A DNA stretch of 64,000 nucleotides from DASTCZ01 sp963704455 (GTDB taxonomy: Bacteria; Acidobacteriota; Terriglobia; Acidiferrales; UBA7541). Numbering within the stretch: position 1 is the first letter of the stretch; every line of letters starts with the position of its first letter. Below, one piece after another: positions 1 through 8,825 of this stretch. The notes beneath the pieces are model-generated. The model was not told the DNA's origin, ran no database searches, and saw nothing but the letters and a program-made list of their open reading frames with translations. Location of the stretch: contig OY969905.1 of NCBI GenBank assembly GCA_963704455.1, positions 2,294,001 through 2,358,000 on the forward strand. The letters are read 5' to 3'. The position numbers and the translations under genes were made by a program.

Positions 1-40
1 CTCAAAATACGGAGGCGAAAGGGTTAGGAGGGCGTCACCC

Positions 41-346
41 TTGCCGTCTGTCAGGCGCAAGTCGAAGGGACACAAGCGGAAACCATCCGTGGACAAAGCC
101 TTTCTTGAACTTGGTAGGAAGCATTTCGCCCACGATTTTCCCAACCCCACCCGCCAAGGATGCCCCCAGGACGATGTATTAAGACTTTTGGCCGAACAAC
201 CAACGCAGGTCGAAGACTCAGTTCTGGATCACATAACCTCGTGTTCACCGTGTTACACGACCTACAGTGGCTTCCTCCATCGGATGAAAGCAAGAAACTC
301 ACACCGAAGGTCGCAAACCCGATCCCACAAACGACCAAGAGTATAA
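41..346 (+). CDS. Small protein with zf-HC2-like HxxxCxxC motif
   Basis: A 101-residue basic protein of unknown function. Residues 64-71 read HITSCSPC, an H-x3-C-x2-C pattern like that of anti-sigma-type zinc fingers (zf-HC2), and Cys41 could be a further ligand. The C-terminus is Arg/His-rich. I chose the TTG start at 41 because AGGAGG lies about nine bases before it and no ATG is better placed. The gene lies upstream of the type IV secretion operon and is separated from it by a hairpin, so it is probably a separate transcript. A role as a zinc-dependent regulator of the transfer operon is speculation; it could also be a remnant of a longer ECF-associated gene. Confidence 0.5.
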   Translation: MPSVRRKSKGHKRKPSVDKAFLELGRKHFAHDFPNPTRQGCPQDDVLRLLAEQPTQVEDSVLDHITSCSPCYTTYSGFLHRMKARNSHRRSQTRSHKRPRV

Positions 347-691
347 AAAACCAAAAAATTGCATTTTGTTGGTGAGGTTTTTCCGTTTTTTCCCCTCTGT
401 ATAGATGAGGGGAGTTTTCACCGAATTCTCCCGTGAGCCTGGTGGGGCCGTCCCACTTCGGTCAACCGCCTGGCGTAGTAGCGCGCCGCTCGAAGGTCCC
501 GAGCCGGACGCGAAAGTAGAAACCCTCTGGACGGAGCGCGTGCTCCACGTGTGCCTTGAGTCAGATCAAGGCCAAAACAAACCAGGACAGCGGCCCTTCT
601 TTCGCGCTCGTGATTCGGCCCTGCCAGACGCGGGCACGGCGAGAACTCCCTCGGACTTAAAAAAAGAAATCGGCGAAGGAGACGAACGGAC
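347..691. other. Intergenic region before the T4SS operon
   Basis: 345 bases between the small zinc-finger-like gene and virB2. Besides the hairpin at 392-418, an open frame runs from 405 to an ATGA overlap with virB2. Its product has no recognisable domain or signal and its composition looks non-coding, so I do not call it. The operon promoter is expected here, but I cannot point to a convincing -35/-10 pair. Confidence 0.4.
392..418 (+). terminator. Possible rho-independent terminator
   Basis: CCCCTC (392-397) pairs with GAGGGG (407-412) around a 9-base loop and is followed by AGTTTT. The stem is only six base pairs and the T-run is short, so this is a weak terminator. It would separate the zf-HC2-like gene from the secretion operon. 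Confidence 0.4.
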
Positions 692-1009
692 ATGAAAACA
701 CTCTGGCGCATAGCATCCCGGCTCAGGCACACGCCTCGAACCCTCGCGGCGGTCGCATTGGGTTTGCTTCTCGCGGCCCCCGCATTTGCTCAGGGAACCT
801 CTCCCTGGGAAAACGCAGTCAACGTCCTTCAAACGGCTTTCACCAGCACGATCGCACGCGGCCTGTCACTGGTCGCGATTGTTGTGGCGGGCTTGACGTT
901 CGCTTTCGGCGAGGGGGGATCGAAACGCATTCTCGCGGGTGTGCTGTTCGGCGTTGGAATGGCAATCGCGGCGGTGAATTTCCTCGCGTGGCTGTTTCCC
1001 GGCTCCTGA
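692..1009 (+). CDS. virB2: VirB2/TrbC-like conjugative pilin
   Basis: A 105-residue pilin precursor. Residues 1-34 form a signal peptide (positively charged start, Leu/Ala-rich core, cleavage after AAPAFA). Two hydrophobic segments follow, at about 56-75 and 80-102, the usual two-helix VirB2/TrbC layout. VirB2 polymerises into the conjugative pilus. The ATG at 692 is preceded by a purine-rich stretch with GAAGGAG. It is the first T4SS gene, immediately before virB3 and virB4, the canonical order. Sequence conservation in pilins is low, so the call rests on size, topology and position. Confidence 0.82.
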   Translation: MKTLWRIASRLRHTPRTLAAVALGLLLAAPAFAQGTSPWENAVNVLQTAFTSTIARGLSLVAIVVAGLTFAFGEGGSKRILAGVLFGVGMAIAAVNFLAWLFPGS

Positions 1010-1034
1010 CCCACGGAGAAACCTGGAGGAGTGC

Positions 1035-1334
1035 ATGGCAGACGTAAGACGGGTCAACAGAGTCCATCGGTCGCTTTCCCGGCCACTTACGATCCTCGGA
1101 GCCGAGCGGAAGCTTTTTTTCTTCGCCATGTGCCTCGGGGCAGCCACGTTCAACCTGCTTGCGAGTCTGCTCGGGGGAATCTTGATGTTCCTGCTCTTGT
1201 ACTTCGCCGCGCGCTGGGCGACTCAGACCGACCCGCAGATTCTCAGGTTCCTGCTCTCCGCAGCGAAACTTCGCAACCAATACGACCCGGCAAAATTCAG
1301 CCCGATTTCGGTACGCAGGATCAGCAATGCTTAA
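1035..1334 (+). CDS. virB3: VirB3/TrbD-like inner-membrane T4SS protein
   Basis: A 99-residue protein with the VirB3 plan: a short polar N-terminus containing VHRSLSRP, a long hydrophobic stretch at about 27-62, and a basic C-terminal tail. VirB3 is an inner-membrane component that partners with the VirB4 ATPase. GGAGG lies shortly before the ATG at 1035. The 3' end overlaps the virB4 start by eight bases, which suggests translational coupling. Confidence 0.85.
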   Translation: MADVRRVNRVHRSLSRPLTILGAERKLFFFAMCLGAATFNLLASLLGGILMFLLLYFAARWATQTDPQILRFLLSAAKLRNQYDPAKFSPISVRRISNA

Positions 1335-3774
1335 ACTTCGACGGATTTTCAAGAATTACCAGGAGACGGGCGCATTCAACGAGCAGGTGAACCTATATGG
1401 CTTTATCGATTCCAACGTCTTCCTCACGAAGTCGGGGGAACTCGGCGTCATCCTCGAAGTGCGTGGTGTTGACTACGAATGCCTCGATGGTGCCTCGATT
1501 GACGGCCTCACGAAGCGCCTCGAATCCGCGCTGAAACTCTTTGACGAAAACTACCGCGTCTATCAGTACATCTTCAAACGAAACAACGAAGCCATTCCCT
1601 ACAAACTCTACGGCAATCCTGTCGTAGACACCGCCATCAGAAACCGCATCGCGTACCTGGCTGCCAAGGCCGACACCCTCTTCTCACTGTCGGTCTACTA
1701 CGCGATCTTTTTCGAGGGTTCACGTCCGAAGCGCAAGATCGGAAGCGTGCTGGCGAAATTCCCCGAGCAGCCAGTGAAGGCGCTCGGCGAGCTCTGGACG
1801 TACTTCTCAACCAGAAAACAGGTTGTCTTCCTCGACCGGGAGATCACCAAATGCCAGGCCATACTGCTGCAGAAGACCGACAGTTTCATTTTGCAGGTCA
1901 GCGACTTCCTCACGGTACGCCTGCTCGAAAAGCAGGAAGCCTTCCGAATTCTGAAAAAGACGCTGAACTTCGCCCCGGAGAAGCTCGAACTGGCGAAGCT
2001 CAAACACGACACTTTCCTCGACTATTATCTATGCGAGTCGCATCTCGAATGCCACCGGGGACATCTTCGTCTCGACGATTACTACGTCAAGATACTCACG
2101 CTCAAAGAACCGTCAGCTCAGAGCTTTCCTCTCATCTTCAAGCGACTGCTTGAAGTTGAGGTCAACTACTACGTCGTCACGGAATGGAAGAAGGAAGACT
2201 CGGGCAAAACCCGGCGGATCATTCAGGCCAAGCGCCGCCACTTCCACAACACCAAGCGTTCGTTCATCAGCCAGGTCAATCTGAACGATGCCGCTCCGCA
2301 AGATGTTCTTCTGGATGACTCGAAAGAGTCTCAGGTCCGCGAACTCGGTGAGGGCATCAAGGAGATCGAGCTTCACGGAAACTACTTCGGCCAGTTTTCA
2401 CTCACCGTTGTCATCTACGACCTCGACATTGCCAAAGTGGACCGGGCGTGCGCGGAGTTTTACAAAGTGTTCAGCGTTCACGACGCGCAGCTTTACGAAG
2501 AGAAATACAACCTGCTGAATACATTTCTCGCGGCGGTTCCCGGTAACCACGCTTTCAATCTCCGCTACCTCTACCTGCTCAACACGAACTACGCCGACTT
2601 TTCGTTCCTCTTTACCCTCCACTGTGGTGAGCCTCGCAATCAGCACCTCCGGCAAGAATATCTCGCGGTTCTTGAGACGAATCACCACACTCCGTACTTC
2701 CTGAACCTCCACTACCGGGACGTAGCACACACGATGATTCTGGGGCGAACCGGCGCGGGAAAGTCATTCCTGCTGAACTTTCTGATCACGAATCTGCAGA
2801 AGTACGCCCCGCATACGTTCATCTTCGATCTGGGCGGGAGTTTTGAAAGCCTTACGCATCTCTTCGGCGGCTCCTATGTCCGTGTCGGACTCGAATCCGA
2901 GGACTTCAAAATCAATCCATTCTCGCTGCCACCAACCAAAGAGAACCTCGACTTCCTGGCGCTCTTTCTGAAAGTCCTGGTTCAAGGCTCCGGGACGGCA
3001 GAACTTGACCCCGCGACCGAGCGAGATCTCTACCACCAGATCGAGAACCTCTATTCCGTAGACCCTGCGCTGCGCACGCTTGGCGTGCTCACGAATACGC
3101 TCAGCCATGAAATGTCGGAGCGCCTCGCCAAGTGGACTCGCGGCGGGCAATTCGGGTTTCTCTTCGACAATTCGCAAGACACGATCTCGTTCTCGCGGTT
3201 CCAGTGTTTTGACTTTCAGGGGATGAGCCAGTACCCGGAAATCCTTGAACCCCTGCTCTTCTATATCCTCCACCGGGCCAACGCCCTTATCGCCGACCGG
3301 CAGATCACACAAGTCTTCAAAGCCTTTTTCATCGATGAGGCATGGGTGTTCCTGAAGAACCCGAGCATCCAGCGGTACGTTGTGGAAGCGCTGAAGACCT
3401 GGAGGAAGCACAACGCGGCGATGGTGCTCTCGACGCAGTCGCTCGACGAACTGCGGCGCTCGGACATCCTCGACGTGATTATCGAGACCTGCGCCACAAA
3501 AATCTTCCTCGCGAATCCTGACATGGACCGCGAACTTTACCGCAGGCAATTCCACCTGAACGAAAACGAAGTCGAGCTGATTTCGAACCTGATCCCGAAA
3601 CAGCAGTTCCTCATCAAGACGCCCGAGCTGGCCAAAGTTGCCAACCTCACCGTGGACCGGAAGAGCTACTGGCTCTACACGAACGATCCCTACGACAACC
3701 GGAAGCGGAGGGAAGCGTTCGAGAAGTACGGCTTCGAGCGAGGACTCGACGTGCTGGCAGGAGAGCACGCATGA
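1327..3774 (+). CDS. virB4: VirB4/TrbE-family conjugative ATPase
   Basis: An 815-residue ATPase that energises pilus assembly and substrate transfer at the cytoplasmic face of the inner membrane. Walker A is GRTGAGKS at residues 473-480, and Walker B (FFIDEAW) places Asp670-Glu671. The N-terminal half has the CagE/TrbE/VirB domain features and the C-terminal half is the RecA-like motor. Length is normal for the family and the frame is intact. It overlaps virB3 by eight bases and the following small gene by ATGA, so all are co-translated. Confidence 0.95.
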   Translation: MLKLRRIFKNYQETGAFNEQVNLYGFIDSNVFLTKSGELGVILEVRGVDYECLDGASIDGLTKRLESALKLFDENYRVYQYIFKRNNEAIPYKLYGNPVVDTAIRNRIAYLAAKADTLFSLSVYYAIFFEGSRPKRKIGSVLAKFPEQPVKALGELWTYFSTRKQVVFLDREITKCQAILLQKTDSFILQVSDFLTVRLLEKQEAFRILKKTLNFAPEKLELAKLKHDTFLDYYLCESHLECHRGHLRLDDYYVKILTLKEPSAQSFPLIFKRLLEVEVNYYVVTEWKKEDSGKTRRIIQAKRRHFHNTKRSFISQVNLNDAAPQDVLLDDSKESQVRELGEGIKEIELHGNYFGQFSLTVVIYDLDIAKVDRACAEFYKVFSVHDAQLYEEKYNLLNTFLAAVPGNHAFNLRYLYLLNTNYADFSFLFTLHCGEPRNQHLRQEYLAVLETNHHTPYFLNLHYRDVAHTMILGRTGAGKSFLLNFLITNLQKYAPHTFIFDLGGSFESLTHLFGGSYVRVGLESEDFKINPFSLPPTKENLDFLALFLKVLVQGSGTAELDPATERDLYHQIENLYSVDPALRTLGVLTNTLSHEMSERLAKWTRGGQFGFLFDNSQDTISFSRFQCFDFQGMSQYPEILEPLLFYILHRANALIADRQITQVFKAFFIDEAWVFLKNPSIQRYVVEALKTWRKHNAAMVLSTQSLDELRRSDILDVIIETCATKIFLANPDMDRELYRRQFHLNENEVELISNLIPKQQFLIKTPELAKVANLTVDRKSYWLYTNDPYDNRKRREAFEKYGFERGLDVLAGEHA

Positions 3775-4010
3775 TTGCGCCGCTTATCCTCGCCGCCGTC
3801 CTCTGTTTCCTTGAGCCGGGATTCACGTTTCTCCTCCACCGTTTGCAATATCAAGTCTGCCTAGAGCCTTTGCTCCTGTCTTGGCTCCCGTTGCTAGTGG
3901 CAGCGGTTGCGACTGCTCTCGTTATCGCGGTGAATTCCCTCATTCAAAGCATGTGCCAGGAAGACCGCCTTTCCCCGAACGACAAATCCCAATTCAGGAG
4001 TGAACAATGA
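3771..4010 (+). CDS. Small two-helix membrane protein of the T4SS operon
   Basis: A 79-residue protein with hydrophobic segments at about 3-22 and 33-56 and a charged C-terminal tail. It is joined to virB4 by an ATGA overlap and to virB9 by another ATGA overlap, so it is almost certainly translated. It has no lipobox, so it is not an obvious VirB7 lipoprotein although it sits directly before VirB9. Function unknown; probably an accessory inner-membrane part of the secretion channel. Confidence 0.75.
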   Translation: MIAPLILAAVLCFLEPGFTFLLHRLQYQVCLEPLLLSWLPLLVAAVATALVIAVNSLIQSMCQEDRLSPNDKSQFRSEQ

Positions 4011-4858
4011 AACACAGAATCTCAGCTTCTACGAAGCACGCCCGTATTCAAATCGCCGCTTTAGCGGTCCTTTGTCTCTTAGGCGTGGGCTTGGCACCGG
4101 CGCGCGCCGGCGCGGATGCGGCGCGCGTCGTGAAGTATTCCAAGGAAGACATCGTCCCCGTCCGGGCGAAGCTCCGCTTTTCAACTCTCATCGTCCTTCC
4201 CGAGACCGAAGAGATTCTGGACTTCACGACCGGCGACAAGGAATTCTGGATCATTAACGGTACGCATAACCTCTGCTACGTGCATCCCGCCCAAGCGGGC
4301 ATTCGCAGCAATCTGAATCTCATCACCGCAAGCGGGCATGTCTATTCGTTCCTGCTGATCGAGATCAGCAAGGAGCCGAATGCCGAACCGGACCTGAAGC
4401 TATTCATCGAGCCGAGAGACGAGTCAAGCATTGCCGGAAACACCGGCTTGCATGGTTATGTCCGCGCGGGCGAGGCTGAAGCCTATAAGAAAGAACTCGA
4501 AGCCCTGCGTGCGCAGACCGACCAACAGGTCCGCAGCGCCCAGGCGCAGGCCGCCGAAAGGATCAACAAGTTTCGCGCCGATTACCAAGCGAAGCTCCAG
4601 TTCGACTACACACTCGACTCGAAGGCCGCGCGCGCGCCGTTCCTGGTTTCGGCGATTTACCACGACGACGCCTTTACCTACATCAAGTGCGCCGCCCGCG
4701 AAAAGCCGACGCTGTATGAAATGAAAGACGGCAAACCCAATCTCATCAACTTCCAATTCGAGAACGGCGTGTACATCGCCCCGAAAATCATCGACAGCGG
4801 ATATCTGGTTGTCGGCAAGAAGAAACTCACATTCTCACGGCAAGTTTCCTCGAATTGA
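4007..4858 (+). CDS. virB9: VirB9/TrbG-like T4SS outer-membrane-complex protein
   Basis: A 283-residue exported protein with an N-terminal signal (about 1-34, ending APARA). The central part (about 40-130) is beta-rich with the VirB9 N-domain pattern. A charged coiled-coil-like stretch follows at about 155-190, then a C-terminal VirB9/CagX-like domain with FTYIKCAAREKPTLYEMKDG. VirB9 forms the outer-membrane ring with VirB10. The coiled-coil insertion between the domains is longer than in typical VirB9 proteins. It overlaps the preceding gene by ATGA and precedes virB10 by about 10 bp. Confidence 0.88.
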   Translation: MKHRISASTKHARIQIAALAVLCLLGVGLAPARAGADAARVVKYSKEDIVPVRAKLRFSTLIVLPETEEILDFTTGDKEFWIINGTHNLCYVHPAQAGIRSNLNLITASGHVYSFLLIEISKEPNAEPDLKLFIEPRDESSIAGNTGLHGYVRAGEAEAYKKELEALRAQTDQQVRSAQAQAAERINKFRADYQAKLQFDYTLDSKAARAPFLVSAIYHDDAFTYIKCAAREKPTLYEMKDGKPNLINFQFENGVYIAPKIIDSGYLVVGKKKLTFSRQVSSN

Positions 4859-4868
4859 GAGGTAAGTC

Positions 4869-6164
4869 ATGAACGAACCGATCCAGGAAAAGGCACCCAA
4901 GCCACCCGGTCTCGTACCGAAGAACGTTCAATCGTGGCTTCTCATCGGTCTGGCCCTCTTGATGGTCACCATCATGTGGCTCACAGGCGGAAAGAAGCCG
5001 CAGTCCGCCATCAAAACCGCGAACCCAACTGCCCCCGCACAGGCACCGCTCGAAATCAATGAGACCCAGATTAACGAACTTCAGAACCGTATCCAGGAAT
5101 TGCAGCGCCAGCAACTCGTCGCCCAAAGCGCTCTCGCGCAGCAGACCCGCTTGCTCGGGGCCATGCCCCAGGACTCCCCGCCTGGCCAGCAATCGAACGC
5201 GTCGGGCAATCAACCACCCGAACGCGCCGAAGACGCCATTCAGTCTGAGCGGAAAAAGCGTGAGTACCTATCCCTGTTCGCGTCAAATGTCGCCCTGAGC
5301 TACCGCAAGTCTACGGGCACTCCAACGCCGACGGTGACAGAACCAGGTTCGAACCCCACAGTTGCAAACCCTCCTCCCGAGGGTCCAGATGCCGCACAAC
5401 TCGCACAGCTTCTGAAGGAGTTGCAGCCAATTGCCCCTCCGCAAACGGCGGCATCGCCACCCGCTCCTTCCATCTCCACCCCAACGCAAAACCTTTCTTC
5501 GGAAACAAATAACGGCAGAAAGGAGGGAGGCCCACGCCCTGCCGCCGCGCCAAGTGGGACGCATAACGCGGCGGCAGGGAAAACCTACGTTCTATTTGAG
5601 GGAACTGTTCTTGAAACGGTTCTTATCAACCGGCTCGAAGGGCAGTTTTCCGGTCCCGTCGAATGCCTGCTCTCGACCGATGTCTATTCACATGACCGCC
5701 AGCACCTTCTGATCCCCGCCGGGACGAAACTCCTCGGCGAGACCCGCAAGGTTGATAACTCCGGCCAGACCCGTCTCGCCGTTGTCTTCCACCGGCTCAT
5801 CATGCCAGATGGTTACTCGGTGAACCTCGATCAGTTCAAGGGCCTCGACCAGATCGGCGACACTGGTCTTCGCGACCAAGTCAACAACCACTACCTACGA
5901 ATCTTCGGTGTTTCCCTTGCCGTTGGTGCTCTCGGAGCAGTGGCCCAAGCCGGTACCGGCAGCGCATTCACGGCATCCGGCAGCGACCTCATGCGCCAGG
6001 GATTCGCGTCGAGCACGGCACAGTCCTCGGCCCAAATCCTGGACAAATTCCTGAACATCATGCCCACCGTCACGATCCGTGAGGGCCACCGAGTCAAAGT
6101 GTATCTCTCGGGCGATCTTGCATTGCCCGATTACAACAACCACGAGATGCCTTCAAATCTCTGA
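4869..6164 (+). CDS. virB10: VirB10/TrbI-like T4SS scaffold protein
   Basis: A 431-residue bitopic protein. The short cytoplasmic N-terminus is followed by one transmembrane helix (about 23-40). A Gln-rich coiled-coil region (about 58-95) and a long Pro-rich periplasmic linker (about 150-215) lead into the conserved TrbI/VirB10 C-terminal domain from about 240, containing GTVLETVLINRLEG and PAGTKLLGE. VirB10 spans both membranes and gates the channel. The start at 4869 follows GAGAGGTAAGTC. The family assignment is firm. Confidence 0.95.
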   Translation: MNEPIQEKAPKPPGLVPKNVQSWLLIGLALLMVTIMWLTGGKKPQSAIKTANPTAPAQAPLEINETQINELQNRIQELQRQQLVAQSALAQQTRLLGAMPQDSPPGQQSNASGNQPPERAEDAIQSERKKREYLSLFASNVALSYRKSTGTPTPTVTEPGSNPTVANPPPEGPDAAQLAQLLKELQPIAPPQTAASPPAPSISTPTQNLSSETNNGRKEGGPRPAAAPSGTHNAAAGKTYVLFEGTVLETVLINRLEGQFSGPVECLLSTDVYSHDRQHLLIPAGTKLLGETRKVDNSGQTRLAVVFHRLIMPDGYSVNLDQFKGLDQIGDTGLRDQVNNHYLRIFGVSLAVGALGAVAQAGTGSAFTASGSDLMRQGFASSTAQSSAQILDKFLNIMPTVTIREGHRVKVYLSGDLALPDYNNHEMPSNL

Positions 6165-6189
6165 AGGCGACAAGAAAGGAAGGAATCCG

Positions 6190-7011
6190 ATGAAAAAGAA
6201 AATTCCAGCAGTTCTCTTGGTTCTGATTCTCTGCGTTGGTACTGCCTCCGCGCAATTCGGGAGCGGTATCGTGTACGACCCGACCAACTACCACAACGCG
6301 CTGTTGCGCTACTACCAGTTGCAGCAGCACCTCATTCAATTACAGAAGAGCTACGCCAAGATCACGGGCCAGCTCAACCTCGCTATGCAGATGGCGAGGT
6401 TCGTCCAAAACATGCCTGCTCGTTACCGCGCTGTGTTTTCGCAATGGAGAAATGTGACCTCGCTGAACACTTTCGGAAACACCGGCTCTTGGATCAGCGG
6501 CATCAACTCGGGCCTCCTTCCCAACATCAACACCGGCTACCAGAGGTCCACAACTCAACTGCTCCCGTACAACCCGGACCAACTCTCGGGCATGAACGCC
6601 TTGGAACTAGCGCGCGTACAGTCCCAGTATGCGTCCGTGGAACTCGCGGACGGTGCGAACATGAACGCGATGGCCACCATTGGCTCGATCCGTGGCAACG
6701 CCGAAAGTGTCCAGACTCAAATCGCAAACCTTGAACGCGACTCGTTCTCGGATTCCCCCGATCTCAACACGGAAGTTTCCGTCCTGAACAAGATCAATGC
6801 GGCGGGAGTCTTGACCCTGCGCACCCTGCAGGATTCAAACAAGCTCCTCGCGTCGCTTCTTGAACAGCAAACCATCCTCGCAAAGCAGCAGCGAGAGGTC
6901 ACAACCAACACGATCAACGCCGAGATCCAGCGGCAGGCGAGCCTCGCCGGAAACATGGCGCAGGTCACCGCCACGATGACTGATTCACTTCAGAACTTCC
7001 GCATGCCCTGA
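6190..7011 (+). CDS. trbJ: TrbJ/VirB5-like periplasmic T4SS protein
   Basis: A 273-residue protein with a clear signal peptide (MKKKIPAVLLVLILCVGTASA). The mature part is helical and Gln/Asn-rich with few cysteines, as in TrbJ/VirB5 proteins that sit at the pilus tip or assist adhesion. I place the start at 6190 because GAAAGGAAGG precedes it and the signal begins there; an in-frame upstream extension would bury the signal. Position between virB10 and virB6 supports the call. Sequence identity in this family is low, so the exact label is less certain than for VirB4 or VirB10. Confidence 0.8.
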   Translation: MKKKIPAVLLVLILCVGTASAQFGSGIVYDPTNYHNALLRYYQLQQHLIQLQKSYAKITGQLNLAMQMARFVQNMPARYRAVFSQWRNVTSLNTFGNTGSWISGINSGLLPNINTGYQRSTTQLLPYNPDQLSGMNALELARVQSQYASVELADGANMNAMATIGSIRGNAESVQTQIANLERDSFSDSPDLNTEVSVLNKINAAGVLTLRTLQDSNKLLASLLEQQTILAKQQREVTTNTINAEIQRQASLAGNMAQVTATMTDSLQNFRMP

Positions 7012-7051
7012 TGCGGGCGGGGGAGCCGACCCACTGTCGAAGGAGCCGACA

Positions 7052-7885
7052 ATGCAAACCGACTTTTTGCAGTTCATCTTTCAGGCCATCAACAATCTGC
7101 TCACGCAAAACCTCGGCTTCTTCGACGGAATGGGCCGGAACCTGTTCCGGTCCTTTGCCACAATCCTTGTCGTTTGGTATGGGGTGAAATCCGCGCTCTC
7201 CGCCGCCAGCGGCAGGCACTTTCTTCATTTCGATAACTTCGCGAGCCTCCTACTCACCATCAGCTTCGGGTTCGCGATGGTCAACTACTACAGCACTCCG
7301 ATCCCTGGCATCGGCACGAGCTTCCACAATTTGGTGACGGACGAGGCGCAGTTCCTCACGAACCAAATCAATCAGAACGAGCTGCAAACCGTTGTCGAGC
7401 GGGTCGCCGACTTCGAAACGCGGATGTCTTCCCCCGGTGTAGCGGACTTCCTCGGGACCATCATCTATGTTGCCGTCACCATCCTGCTCGCCGCAGCCCA
7501 GGCCATCGCCATCGTTGTCATCGCTTACGGATTTATTGCCACCGCTGTTTGTGTTCTCGTGGGGCCAGTCTTCATACCTTTCTTCATCGTCCCCAAACTC
7601 GAATGGCTTTTCTGGGGCTGGTTCCGATGTTTCATTCAATATGCCTTCTACCAGGTCATCGCGGCGGCTGTTGTATACGTCATCGGGAATCTGATGCTTG
7701 GAGCTCTCCGCCTTCCGCCCGGCGGGACCATTTCCACGGTCGAGCTCATAGGGTGGTTTCCAGTCTTGTTCATCACGTTTCTCGCTTCGATCTACGTGCT
7801 TCTGAAGGTTCCCTCCTTGACCAACCACATCTTCAGCGGCACATCGGGCGGCTCCTCCGTGGGGATTCTGGAGAGGATTTTCTAA
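7052..7885 (+). CDS. virB6: VirB6/TrbL-like polytopic T4SS protein
   Basis: A 277-residue integral membrane protein with five to six hydrophobic segments. One long segment covers about 137-175, with later ones near 195-220 and 230-255. VirB6/TrbL is the multi-spanning inner-membrane pore component, and the GxVFIPFF stretch (GPVFIPFF) is typical of the family. The start ATG at 7052 lies behind AAGGAG. The stop overlaps the next start by one base (TAATG), which implies coupling to virB8. Confidence 0.88.
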   Translation: MQTDFLQFIFQAINNLLTQNLGFFDGMGRNLFRSFATILVVWYGVKSALSAASGRHFLHFDNFASLLLTISFGFAMVNYYSTPIPGIGTSFHNLVTDEAQFLTNQINQNELQTVVERVADFETRMSSPGVADFLGTIIYVAVTILLAAAQAIAIVVIAYGFIATAVCVLVGPVFIPFFIVPKLEWLFWGWFRCFIQYAFYQVIAAAVVYVIGNLMLGALRLPPGGTISTVELIGWFPVLFITFLASIYVLLKVPSLTNHIFSGTSGGSSVGILERIF

Positions 7886-8556
7886 TGGGCAGCGATGCGA
7901 GCTTTCACGATGCCAAGAGGCTTTACCTCGAACAATACGGCGATCCCATGGTGACGAACACGTATCTCAAGATTGCGCTGGTTCTGGTCTCTCTTGTCGC
8001 CATCGGTCTGGCTCTCGTTGACCTCCGCACCATCCGCACCTTTCAGAATTTCCGACCGCTTGTAATTCGGATCGACGACCTGGGCCGCGCGGAGGCGATC
8101 AACTACCACAATCTTGAATACAAACCCCAGGATGCCGAGGCGAAGTATTTCCTCTCTCAGTTTTGCGCGCGCTACTATCGGCGTAACCGCTACACAATCC
8201 AGGACGACTTCTCGAAGTCCCTCTACTTCCTCGACGGAAAACTGGCGGATGGCATCCTCGACGCCTACAAGAAAGACGACATCATCAAGAAGTTCCTCAC
8301 GAACACAGCGGTCCCGGAAATCGATATTGACGTGAAGAAGGTCGCGCTCGAAGACATGCAATCGCCGCCATATAAAGCCCGTGTGGACTTCTACATGGTC
8401 TATTACTCGCCCGCCGACCATAGCGAGATCAAGCGCGACCTCTATACCGCCAACTTTGTTTTCGTCTTCAAGACCCACGTTCCGAACGAGCTCATCCCGA
8501 TTAATCCGCTGGGCCTGAGCATCACCTATTTCCGTGAAGACGAGGCTTTCAAATGA
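7885..8556 (+). CDS. virB8: VirB8/TrbF-like T4SS assembly protein
   Basis: A 223-residue bitopic protein. A short cytoplasmic N-terminus is followed by a transmembrane helix at about 28-47 and a periplasmic NTF2-like VirB8 domain to the end (PINPLGLSITYFRED). VirB8 nucleates the inner-membrane complex. The start at 7885 is fixed by the TAATG junction with virB6 and by GGAGAGG upstream; longer in-frame versions would overlap virB6 by more than 300 bases. The stop forms an ATGA overlap with the next frame. Confidence 0.88.
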   Translation: MGSDASFHDAKRLYLEQYGDPMVTNTYLKIALVLVSLVAIGLALVDLRTIRTFQNFRPLVIRIDDLGRAEAINYHNLEYKPQDAEAKYFLSQFCARYYRRNRYTIQDDFSKSLYFLDGKLADGILDAYKKDDIIKKFLTNTAVPEIDIDVKKVALEDMQSPPYKARVDFYMVYYSPADHSEIKRDLYTANFVFVFKTHVPNELIPINPLGLSITYFREDEAFK

Positions 8557-8825
8557 GAGGTCAATCCCACATTCAGACCCAAGAGGTCGCGGGCGGTCGC
8601 CTGGCAACATCGTCCCAACCTCCGCGCGCCACGCCGACTCACACAGCAAGAGGCTCCTACCAACGTACGCCACAGCCCATCCGGTCGGGGTTGCTCCTAG
8701 ACACCCCAGGCGCGCTCCGGGAGGGCCTCCGTTGCTCACCGGCTTCCCGCCCGCTTCCCACATCGACTCAGGGTCAAGGAAAAACCCCGCCCATTTTTCT
8801 TGACCGATCAAGGAGAGTCCAATGA
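8553..8825 (+). CDS. Hypothetical Pro/Arg-rich small protein, coupled on both sides
   Basis: A 90-residue frame with no recognisable domain, no signal and no membrane segment; it is rich in Pro, Thr, Ser, Arg and Gln and is probably disordered. The reason to list it is context: its start overlaps the virB8 stop by ATGA and its stop overlaps the next gene by ATGA, the coupling style used throughout this operon. A real gene is therefore plausible, but composition alone does not prove coding. Confidence 0.45.
   Translation: MRGQSHIQTQEVAGGRLATSSQPPRATPTHTARGSYQRTPQPIRSGLLLDTPGALREGLRCSPASRPLPTSTQGQGKTPPIFLDRSRRVQ

Noticed and set aside
405..695. Open frame ending in an ATGA overlap with virB2
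   Set aside because: It starts inside the hairpin, has no Shine-Dalgarno site, domain or conserved motif, and its composition looks non-coding.
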